Positions 1-5,396 of a DNA stretch of 13,317 nt are shown here, one piece after another. The notes under the pieces were generated by a model. That model was not told the origin of the DNA and did no database searches. It saw only the letters and a list, made by a program, of their open reading frames with translations. The position numbers were made by a program, and so were the translations under genes. Position 1 is the first letter of the stretch. Each line of letters begins with the position of its first letter. The stretch is from an uncultured Saprospiraceae bacterium (GTDB lineage Bacteria; Bacteroidota; Bacteroidia; Chitinophagales; Saprospiraceae). Location: the NCBI GenBank assembly GCA_937967535.1, contig CALCMV010000265.1, positions 1-13,317 of the forward strand, written 5' to 3'.

Positions 1-130
1 TTTTTTTCTCGTGGATAATTTTTTGATAATGATTTTTTTAGATAGAATTTATAATTCAAAAAAAAGAGAAAAATCATTACAAATAACTGTTAATCAAATT
101 AATATAATTTAAAAATAACTAAACCTGACG

Positions 131-155
131 CTAATCCGATAATTATCGGGATTAG
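131..155. other. Near-perfect palindrome (hairpin) in the spacer downstream of the bestrophin gene
   Basis: The arms ctaatccgataa (131-142) and ttatcgggattag (143-155) are complementary apart from one bulged base and have no loop to speak of. No T-tract follows on the plus strand. On the minus strand an AT-rich stretch with short T runs lies about 10 nt beyond. It is about 300 nt past the bestrophin stop, too far for a usual terminator. The rest of positions 1-270 is AT-rich, and I see no gene or further structure there. Confidence 0.4.
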
Positions 156-346
156 TGCGCTTAGTGATTCAAGAGCATTACATCCACTACACTACCAAAT
201 GCTGTAATATTGCTATTCGTTAAGTTTTGTACGATAATCTGTGTTCTGTCGGCTATCGGTCAATAGTTGGACAGTGCATAGTTGATAGTCCATAGTTGTC
301 ATAATCACTTGAATTTCAACAGACTTGTAACTTATTGATTGTAAAA

Positions 347-442
347 AACTATGAACTATGATATGAACTATGAACTAAGAACTAATGAACTATGAACTAA
401 GAACTAAGAACTATGAACTAAGAACTAAGAACTATATGAACT
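347..442. repeat. Degenerate 7-bp tandem array, unit GAACTAT/GAACTAA
   Basis: About a dozen 7-bp units alternate between gaactat and gaactaa, with two short interruptions. A few degenerate units in the opposite orientation (catagtt / atagttg) lie just upstream at about 262-303, so the region could fold back on itself. The array lies just beyond the stop of the minus-strand bestrophin gene. It is too short and irregular, and lacks spacers, to be a CRISPR. Its role is unknown; short heptanucleotide arrays of this kind often differ in copy number between strains. Confidence 0.8.
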
Positions 443-461
443 GATAGCTCTTAAACCTAGC

Positions 462-1499
462 TCACATCAACACTCCGTTCACTGCTTCGATTGGTGGTGG
501 CAATTCGGTTTCGCCGAGCATTTCGCGCAAGTCTATCTCGATGACGCGGCAGAGTGAAAGCATCGGGATGTCATTGCCCAAGCCTTCAAATGGATTTTCC
601 GAATAATCGCCCACCAATTCCATACACAAATAAATCCATGCGACGAGAACAGAAAAAGGAATAGACAACCAAGCCCCAAACTCGCCCAACTTGTGAAACT
701 CCGTCACCATTCCAAAAGGCAATAAAAAGATAAAAATACCCGTAAAAATAACACTCATACCACCATACTGACGCGGCAGAGGAAATTTTTTGATACGCTC
801 ACATTTGCCTTGATGTACATAAAAGTCGTATAAGATTTTTTGCAATTCCATGTGGCGAAAATCATCTATAATACCTTCTTTGCGAAGTTCTTGTAAATCC
901 GATGCTTGTTGGTCAATGATTTGTGTAGCAGTATTTTTGTAAGCTATCAATCGCTCATACTCCTCTTGCGGCAGAAAACGATTGAGTTCGCTCATCGTCA
1001 CATCATCATCGAGTAAGCCTACGCCAAATGTTTTCATGCGTTCTTTGATGAAACGCTCCATGAATCTGCCTTGACTGACGTGTTCCCAGGGCGTAGGTAA
1101 AAGCAGTTGACTACGTAAGGTATACAACCACGCAATATGTCTGTAAATCAAGGTTTTACGAACTTTATGCAATTCAGTTTCCGAGTAATTTTTATTCGCA
1201 AATAAATTTCCCGTAAAGCCCTTCACTGCACTGCCCCAAGCCCGACTACTATTGACGATTGCGCCCCAAATTTTACGCGCTTCCCACAAACGGTCATATG
1301 CCTGATTATTCTTAAAACCCACATAAAAAGCAACCGCCGTACCAATAATCGAAAGCGGCAACCACGGAATAGACAGCCATTTGGAATGGAAATATTCATG
1401 CAAACAAGCCACGAAAGTCATCCAAGCCGTAATCCAGACAATATGATGCCCTGTAAAGCGTATAAGCCCTCTAAGGCGCAAATTTTTATATATAAACAT
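462..1499 (-). CDS. Bestrophin-family (UPF0187/YneE-like) inner-membrane anion channel protein
   Basis: This 345-residue protein has the layout of bacterial bestrophin homologues: hydrophobic segments near residues 20-36 and 43-61, a long mostly helical cytoplasmic middle, and two more hydrophobic segments near 247-264 and 275-296. The family signature after the second segment is clear (FKNNQAYDRLWEARKIW, residues 62-78), as is the C-terminal motif GDYSENPFEGLGNDIP (297-312). Family members form pentameric channels for anions (or cations in some bacterial members). Some algal relatives carry bicarbonate to a carbonic anhydrase. Here a beta-carbonic anhydrase lies 277 bp upstream on the same strand, so a bicarbonate role is an attractive inference but not proven. 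The ATG at 1497-1499 is used because it gives the full first helix. The leader upstream consists of 7-bp repeats and then a MITE-like element, so its promoter is unclear. Confidence 0.9.
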   Translation of the reverse strand: MFIYKNLRLRGLIRFTGHHIVWITAWMTFVACLHEYFHSKWLSIPWLPLSIIGTAVAFYVGFKNNQAYDRLWEARKIWGAIVNSSRAWGSAVKGFTGNLFANKNYSETELHKVRKTLIYRHIAWLYTLRSQLLLPTPWEHVSQGRFMERFIKERMKTFGVGLLDDDVTMSELNRFLPQEEYERLIAYKNTATQIIDQQASDLQELRKEGIIDDFRHMELQKILYDFYVHQGKCERIKKFPLPRQYGGMSVIFTGIFIFLLPFGMVTEFHKLGEFGAWLSIPFSVLVAWIYLCMELVGDYSENPFEGLGNDIPMLSLCRVIEIDLREMLGETELPPPIEAVNGVLM

Positions 1500-1538
1500 A
1501 ATTTTAATGGTTAATGATTAATGGTTAACGGTTAATGA

Positions 1539-1677
1539 TAGGGTGTGTAATCTGTCAGCAAAACAAGTCACCGAAAAAAGAGGGAAAAAATGTCCGCAAG
1601 GCATAGCTTTATGGTAAAACAGATTGAAAAACAACTAAATAGTGGTGAGTCAGTATTGTAACAGATTACACACCCTA
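1539..1677. mobile_element. 139-bp MITE-like non-autonomous element with 17-bp terminal inverted repeats and 10-bp TSD
   Basis: The ends tagggtgtgtaatctgt (1539-1555) and acagattacacacccta (1661-1677) are perfect 17-bp inverted repeats. The 10-bp sequence cggttaatga directly flanks both sides (1529-1538 and 1678-1687), as expected for a target-site duplication. Inside is a 23-codon reading frame with a ribosome binding site, apparently a transposase remnant, so the element looks like an internal-deletion derivative of an insertion sequence. The parent family cannot be fixed from the ends; an IS with a 9-10 bp duplication is expected. It lies between the carbonic anhydrase stop and the bestrophin start, about 40 bp upstream of the latter, and could affect expression of the bestrophin gene. 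Confidence 0.8.
1590..1661 (+). pseudogene. 23-codon reading frame in the MITE, probable truncated transposase start
   Basis: An ATG at 1590 follows an agaggg purine run (about 1579-1584) at normal spacing, and the frame runs to a TAA at 1659-1661. That stop overlaps the right terminal repeat by one base. The peptide, MSARHSFMVKQIEKQL followed by NSGESVL, resembles the opening of a helix-turn-helix transposase. I read it as the 5' end of a transposase gene joined by deletion to the element's right end. The family is not recognised. It could also be a chance frame; the placed ribosome binding site argues against this. Confidence 0.4.
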
Positions 1678-1741
1678 CGGTTAATGATTAATGCAAAATT
1701 AACGTGAAATAATACGTATTTTTTTATTTGTAATTACAAAA

Positions 1742-1778
1742 TTAATCATTAACCATTAACCATTAACCATTAACCATT
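1742..1778. repeat. 7-bp tandem array (ATTAACC), opposite orientation to the array at 1504
   Basis: Four to five copies of attaacc end inside the stop codon of the minus-strand carbonic anhydrase gene (stop at 1777-1779). The unit is the reverse complement of ggttaat, the unit of the array at 1504-1693. Transcripts through the spacer could therefore form a long AU-rich hairpin. About 50 bp of AT-rich sequence without other features separates the arrays. Confidence 0.8.
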
Positions 1779-2343
1779 ATAAAAAGTCTACTTTTCCTGA
1801 ATCTAAATTATAGTATGCCGGAACGATTTGGATGTCACCTGCTGCGGCGGCTTTGCCGATGATGGCAGAGCGATTTTTGAGTTCATCCACTGTCATTTCA
1901 GCGTTCTTTTTAACGACTGCTGCGATGCTTGCCCCTTCTCCGCTTGCGTGTATGGCAGGCGTGATATGAGAGAGTAAGTGATTGAGATTGTAGCCGTTGT
2001 CGCCACCTGCGATAGCTGCTGTTACTGCACCACAGCTTTGATGTCCGAGTACGACTATTACTTTTGAGCCACAGTGTGCTACGGCATATTCGATGCTTGC
2101 CATAGAGGAGGTATTGGCAATATTTCCGGCGACACGCACTACGAAAAGTTCGCCCAATCCGCTATCAAATGCCAATTCCGGCACTACGCGGCTGTCGGCA
2201 CAACTCAATACAATCGTATGTGGTTGTTGTCCTTTGGTGAGTTCGGTTCTTCTATTGGTGTCTTGCAGTTTACCATCTAATTTGTCGGCTACAAAACGCT
2301 CATTTCCTGATTTGAGGCGGTCAATAATTCCTTGAATTGTCAT
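1777..2343 (-). CDS. Beta-class carbonic anhydrase
   Basis: This enzyme interconverts CO2 and bicarbonate with a catalytic zinc in the cytoplasm. The 188-residue protein has the class signature: the zinc ligand and Asp-Arg dyad in SCADSRV (Cys48, Asp50, Arg52), and the second cluster GHQSCGA with ligands His101 and Cys104. The conserved VRVAGN follows at 70-75. Length and layout match a complete single-domain bacterial enzyme. There is no signal peptide, so it is cytoplasmic. The start ATG at 2341-2343 lies close to the usual N-terminus. An insertion sequence begins 69 bp upstream of the start and seems to have cut it off from a good promoter (4070-4099), so expression may be low or depend on another promoter. 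It is probably linked functionally, perhaps transcriptionally, to the bestrophin gene downstream. Confidence 0.96.
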   Translation of the reverse strand: MTIQGIIDRLKSGNERFVADKLDGKLQDTNRRTELTKGQQPHTIVLSCADSRVVPELAFDSGLGELFVVRVAGNIANTSSMASIEYAVAHCGSKVIVVLGHQSCGAVTAAIAGGDNGYNLNHLLSHITPAIHASGEGASIAAVVKKNAEMTVDELKNRSAIIGKAAAAGDIQIVPAYYNLDSGKVDFL

Positions 2344-2405
2344 AGCTTTTAACTTTTGATTTTTGATTTTATTTCAAATGAAATAATTTATAATATTTTA
2401 TTTTA

Positions 2406-2412
2406 AAAGTAA
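2406..2412. repeat. 7-bp target-site duplication, left copy
   Basis: aaagtaa directly abuts the left inverted repeat of the insertion sequence. The identical word abuts the right inverted repeat at 4056-4062. This fixes the element's ends and indicates insertion by transposition that has not since been rearranged. Confidence 0.85.
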
Positions 2413-4055
2413 CTGGACTTTGGACAAAAAATCACTTAAAAATAAAAAAAAGCAGAATGAATTGGTGAAATTTGTATGTGAAAAAAAATACCGAAACATT
2501 CTGCCGTGCAATATTAGGTTTAAAAGTTGGAAGACGCAAAGCCTTAGCGAATTTATTGATGGCTTTAGCGAGTAATTCGGGTAGTCGGTCTGTGACAGCC
2601 TTGAGCGAAAGTGTGGTTTATCATTACCAATATTCGAGTATCACCAAGAGCATAGATGCGCTTTGGAGTGCTGATAAATATGATAGCGAGGACGCTAAGG
2701 TTTTAGCGGCTGCTCGGGCTGGTTGGCGTGAAGAATTGATAGGACTAAAAAGTCCTTACTTTGAAAAACCCTTTGAGGATTTTTATTTATTGAACACAGA
2801 TACGACACCGATTATTCGTCGGCACTCTCCGACCTTGGAGGACAGAGGCTATGTTCACAAATCCAATAATGTGGTAAAGCGTAATGCGCCGGTAGATGTT
2901 GGTTACAACTATTCGGTGATTGGGCTATCGCAGCGCCGTCCGTTGTATCATAGTGCCGAGCCGCCTTGGAATTTACCTTTGAGTACCCGTCGCATCAAGA
3001 CGGATGAAGTGCGTGGTACTGTGACGGCCGAACAAGTGAATGAGTTGTTGGGTATAGCGGATACTCCTTTACATAAGAGCATGGTTGTCAATGCCTTAGA
3101 TTCCAATTATGCGACACCGGAGTACATTGTGGATACTTATGATAATGATAATTTAGTGAATATTATTCGTTTTGCCAACAATCGTTCGACTTGGGAGCAA
3201 CTCACCGAGGAGCAGCAGCAGACGCGCCGGGCATCGAATGATGATAAACGGGGAGCGGATGCAATTTATGGGGAGACCTACAAACTCCGGGAGGTCGAGC
3301 AATGGGATGAGGCACCTGATGAGGTGCAGTGTTTTGGCACAAAACTCTCCAACGGTCGGCATGTTTTGGTGGAGTTACAGGCTTGGAATAATAGGTTGAT
3401 TCGTACCAAGCGCAAGAAAAATATGAAGGACAAACCAATGCGCTTGGTACGGGTGCGTTTGTTAGACCCTAAAACTCGTGAGCCTATTTATAAAAGACCG
3501 ATGTGGTTGAGCGTGTGGGGGAAGAACCGCATGAAGTTGAGTTTGGAGCAGATTTATTGGGCTTATCGCAATCGTTTCGATATAGAGCATTATTTTCGCT
3601 TTGGCAAACAACGCTTACTGATGCAAAAATTTCAACCGCCGGATGTAGAACATTTGGATAATTGGATGGAAATTGTGAGCTTAGCCTATTGTTTGTTGTA
3701 TGCTGCCCAAGAAGAAGTCCAGCCTTGTGTACCCAAGTGGCAACAGTATGATAAACGCTATAAAAACCGCGTGAAATACGACCTTAAAGCGAGTCCTTCG
3801 GAAGTTCAAAATCAACTCGAATCTATTATTTTGCAGTTTGAGCAAGACCCCTTTCGACCAAACATCAAAATAAAAAGCAAAGGAAGGCAACAGGGCGAAA
3901 TACAAGACAAAAGAGACCATCATAAAGTGGTCTATAAGGGCAAAAAGCACAAGAAAAAGAAAAAAATCGCTGCCTGAAGCCGATTGACCAACAAAAATAC
4001 TCCGATAAAATTTCAAAATTTAATTTTGGATGGAGGAGCTATGTCCAAAGTCCAG
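2413..4055 (+). mobile_element. Complete 1643-bp insertion sequence with an IS4-type DDE transposase
   Basis: The left end ctggactttggaca (2413-2426) and right end tgtccaaagtccag (4042-4055) are perfect 14-bp inverted repeats. They are flanked by a perfect 7-bp direct repeat, aaagtaa (2406-2412 and 4056-4062). One transposase gene fills the element, with no passenger gene. It lies between the carbonic anhydrase gene and that gene's probable original promoter. The intact ends, intact reading frame and perfect target duplication suggest a recent, possibly still active copy. The exact IS name cannot be given from sequence alone. Confidence 0.92.
2472..3977 (+). CDS. IS4-type DDE transposase with non-ATG start
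   Basis: This transposase cuts and rejoins the ends of the surrounding element. The catalytic triad fits Asp110 (NTDTTP), Asp210 (VNALDSNYAT) and Glu372. Glu372 sits in the exact IS4-family signature Y-x2-R-x3-E-x6-K: Tyr365, Arg368, Glu372, Lys379 in YRNRFDIEHYFRFGK. The tail is very basic (KKHKKKKK near the C-terminus), as expected for DNA binding. An in-frame TGA at 2466-2468 blocks any longer frame, so translation must start at TTG 2472 or GTG 2478. An ATG at 2476 is out of frame. The use of a rare start may hold transposase levels down. The gene is full length at about 501 residues with no internal stop. It runs away from the carbonic anhydrase gene. Confidence 0.93.
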   Translation: MYVKKNTETFCRAILGLKVGRRKALANLLMALASNSGSRSVTALSESVVYHYQYSSITKSIDALWSADKYDSEDAKVLAAARAGWREELIGLKSPYFEKPFEDFYLLNTDTTPIIRRHSPTLEDRGYVHKSNNVVKRNAPVDVGYNYSVIGLSQRRPLYHSAEPPWNLPLSTRRIKTDEVRGTVTAEQVNELLGIADTPLHKSMVVNALDSNYATPEYIVDTYDNDNLVNIIRFANNRSTWEQLTEEQQQTRRASNDDKRGADAIYGETYKLREVEQWDEAPDEVQCFGTKLSNGRHVLVELQAWNNRLIRTKRKKNMKDKPMRLVRVRLLDPKTREPIYKRPMWLSVWGKNRMKLSLEQIYWAYRNRFDIEHYFRFGKQRLLMQKFQPPDVEHLDNWMEIVSLAYCLLYAAQEEVQPCVPKWQQYDKRYKNRVKYDLKASPSEVQNQLESIILQFEQDPFRPNIKIKSKGRQQGEIQDKRDHHKVVYKGKKHKKKKKIAA

Positions 4056-4062
4056 AAAGTAA
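4056..4062. repeat. 7-bp target-site duplication, right copy
   Basis: aaagtaa follows the right inverted repeat of the insertion sequence and matches 2406-2412 exactly. Confidence 0.85.
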
Positions 4063-4069
4063 TAAGTCG

Positions 4070-4099
4070 CAAATATAATAATAACATTATTCAATCAAA
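4070..4099 (-). promoter_or_regulatory. Probable original promoter of the carbonic anhydrase gene, now isolated by the IS
   Basis: Read on the minus strand there is TATATTTG (4070-4077), an exact match to the Bacteroidota -7 consensus TAnnTTTG. A TTTG (4096-4099) lies 18 bp upstream, the usual -33 position. The predicted start point falls at about 4063, right beside the IS target site. Without the IS it would give a leader of about 70 nt to the carbonic anhydrase ATG. A 12-bp word, tcaatcaaaaat, is repeated at 4091-4102 and 4106-4117, overlapping and just upstream of the -33 box, and could be an operator. This is a consensus match only. Confidence 0.45.
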
Positions 4100-4126
4100 A
4101 ATCACTCAATCAAAAATACTTACCGG

Positions 4127-4302
4127 ACTTGGGATATTGCAGGCTGACCGCGAATACCGTACCGACGACTTTAGCCGTCGCGTTAAATGAAAAATATATT
4201 TATAAATACTTGAATTTTATTTTTTTATAAATTATAATAAAGTTTATCTGACGGCTAAAGTCGTCAGTACAGTGTTTCCGGTCAGCCTGTAATTTCCAAA
4301 GT
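4127..4302. repeat. Palindromic MITE-like repeat, copy 1 (176 bp)
   Basis: Two roughly 60-nt arms face each other around an AT-rich loop (about 4190-4245). The inner stem gacgactttagccgtc (4164-4179) pairs perfectly with gacggctaaagtcgtc (4250-4265). caggctgacc (4140-4149) pairs with ggtcagcctg (4280-4289). The outer arms 4127-4138 and 4291-4302 pair imperfectly. The 49 nt at 4140-4188 are identical to the reverse complement of 5217-5265 in copy 2. The element ends 4 bp from the stop of the SDR-like gene and could act as its transcription terminator. It holds no gene. Confidence 0.85.
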
Positions 4303-4306
4303 TTAG

Positions 4307-4957
4307 TCAGAGTTTTTTGATGGCAGTATTTTCTAAAATACCATGATTTGCCCCTTCGATTCCTGCTTTAAAAATGGCTTTGCCCAATTCTTCGGAAGTA
4401 ATGACAGAACCGGGCATCACATTTTTGAGCAAAGGATATAATCTGCGGGAAAGGCTATACATTAAATTAGGTGATAGCCGTTTTTCGACAGGATAAATAT
4501 ATGCCGGACGGAAAATATTGAGACCTTTGAAGCCCTTAGCAATCAGGTAGTTCTCTGCTACACCTTTGTAACGGGCAAAAGCTACGCGACTCTTTTCTTG
4601 CGGGTCGGCACCTGCACCACTCAAGAGGCAAAAAGTAACATTCGGATTGCCCTCCAAGACCGCATCTGCAAAACTTTGTGCCATATCAACGGTGATAATT
4701 TTAAACTTATCGTCCGATACTGCACCCGTGTATACACCAATACAAAAATGAGCAATATCTTGTCCGGCAAAATGTTCTTTTATTTCAGAAAAATTTAGAA
4801 AATCCTGATGAATAATTTCTCTTAATTTAGGGTGATTCATACCCGAAGAACGCCTTACAAGCGAGGTCACTTCCGATACTTCCGGCGAATCCAAACATTC
4901 GCGTAGCACAATACTACCGACCATCCCGCTTGCACCTGCTATAATTATTTTTTTCAT
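4307..4957 (-). CDS. Atypical SDR, NAD(P)-binding Rossmann protein (YwnB/TIP30-like)
   Basis: A 216-residue single-domain Rossmann protein of the extended/atypical short-chain dehydrogenase group. The dinucleotide-binding loop GASGMVG (residues 8-14) follows the first beta strand. A basic VRR at 34-36 could favour NADP. SGAGAD (113-118) is the usual strand-4 motif, YKGVAENYL (130-138) holds the active-site-region Tyr130-Lys131, and FRPAYIYP (149-156) is conserved in this group. The canonical YxxxK spacing is not present, as in other TIP30/HTATIP2-like proteins. The substrate is unknown; relatives are annotated as NAD-dependent epimerases or oxidoreductases. The gene stands alone, divergent from the ClpB-like gene. 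It is enclosed by inverted copies of a palindromic repeat whose nearer ends are 4 bp (stop side) and 92 bp (start side) away. Confidence 0.88.
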   Translation of the reverse strand: MKKIIIAGASGMVGSIVLRECLDSPEVSEVTSLVRRSSGMNHPKLREIIHQDFLNFSEIKEHFAGQDIAHFCIGVYTGAVSDDKFKIITVDMAQSFADAVLEGNPNVTFCLLSGAGADPQEKSRVAFARYKGVAENYLIAKGFKGLNIFRPAYIYPVEKRLSPNLMYSLSRRLYPLLKNVMPGSVITSEELGKAIFKAGIEGANHGILENTAIKKL

Positions 4958-4973
4958 ATATGGACTGTTTTCA

Positions 4974-4999
4974 CAAAGTTAAGTGTAAAATATGATAAA
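4974..4999 (-). promoter_or_regulatory. Candidate promoter of the SDR-like gene
   Basis: On the minus strand TAACTTTG (4974-4981) matches the TAnnTTTG -7 consensus exactly. A T-rich word lies about 19 bp upstream in place of a perfect TTTG. The predicted start point is about 10 nt from the ATG at 4957. This is a consensus match only. Confidence 0.35.
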
Positions 5000-5049
5000 T
5001 AAAAACCTGTTTAATATCTAATAAAACCGTACATTTATCCCTCTTTTCA

Positions 5050-5312
5050 TATACTGTGAACGGGGTGAATTTCGGAAAATATCAGTTTTCCGAATGAACC
5101 CGTAATGACTGCTTTACAGGGTGGACGGAAACACTATACTGACGACTTTAGCCGTCATATAAAATTTATTTTAATTTTTAATTTATTAAAATAAAATAAT
5201 TTATAAATATACTTTTATTTAACGCGACGGCTAAAGTCGTCGGTACGGTATTCGCGGTCAGCCTGTAAAGCAGTCATTACAGTTTTCCGAAATTTATACT
5301 GTTCACAGTATA
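5050..5312. repeat. Palindromic MITE-like repeat, copy 2 (263 bp), inverted relative to copy 1
   Basis: This is a long multi-part hairpin in the divergent spacer of the SDR and ClpB-like genes. From outside in, these blocks pair perfectly: 5050-5061 with 5301-5312, 5068-5079 with 5283-5294, 5102-5120 with 5262-5280 (19 bp), and 5141-5156 with 5226-5241 (gacgactttagccgtc stem). A 6 x 6 internal loop lies between the first two blocks. The left arm has about 20 extra bases (5080-5101). Part of these form a local hairpin, ttcggaaaa (5071-5079) with ttttccgaa (5086-5094). The loop 5157-5225 is AT-rich. The inner core is the same as in copy 1, but the outer arms have no counterpart there. The rest of the 439-bp spacer (4958-5396) holds only promoter-like and low-complexity sequence. 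Confidence 0.88.
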
Positions 5313-5356
5313 ACCAACAAAATACATCTTCAGTGCAAATTTTAATTTGAATTTAA

Positions 5357-5391
5357 ACTTGCGCTTGAACTTGGCACTTGAACTTGAACTT
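5357..5391. repeat. Short CTTGAA-type tandem repeat in the leader of the ClpB-like gene
   Basis: The words acttgcgcttgaactt and acttgaacttgaactt form a degenerate 6-bp repeat ending 5 bp before the ATG at 5397. No Shine-Dalgarno sequence is seen. It may affect initiation, but nothing in the sequence proves this. Confidence 0.55.
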
Positions 5392-5396
5392 AATCA

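Larger units (their letters stand above)
1504..1693. repeat. Degenerate 7-bp array (TAATGGT/TAATGAT), interrupted by a MITE-like insertion
   Basis: Units taatggt, taatgat, taatggt, taacggt and taatgat run from 1504 and resume at 1681 after the inserted element. Removing 1539-1677 plus one copy of the 10-bp duplication gives back an in-phase run of heptamers. The array forms the immediate leader of the bestrophin gene on the minus strand. The unit is the reverse complement of the one in the array at 1742-1778. Confidence 0.8.

Noticed and set aside
347..442. CRISPR array
   Set aside because: The units are 7 bp with no spacers of uniform length and no cas genes nearby.
2074..2335. Plus-strand frames opposite the carbonic anhydrase
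   Set aside because: They are antisense shadows of a well-supported gene, with no family similarity.
3681..4190. Frames on either strand around the IS right end (3681-4016 minus, 3984-4190 plus)
   Set aside because: The first is antisense to the transposase. The second crosses the IS right end and runs into the palindromic repeat, so it cannot be an ancestral gene.
2413..4302. The palindromic repeat at 4127 as part of the insertion sequence
   Set aside because: The IS ends are fixed by inverted repeats and the 7-bp duplication at 4055/4062, and the repeat has another copy without an IS at 5050.
4127..5312. The SDR-like gene as cargo of an active composite transposon
   Set aside because: The repeats encode no transposase and their outer flanks are not direct duplications of one target, so only the arrangement is reported, not mobility.
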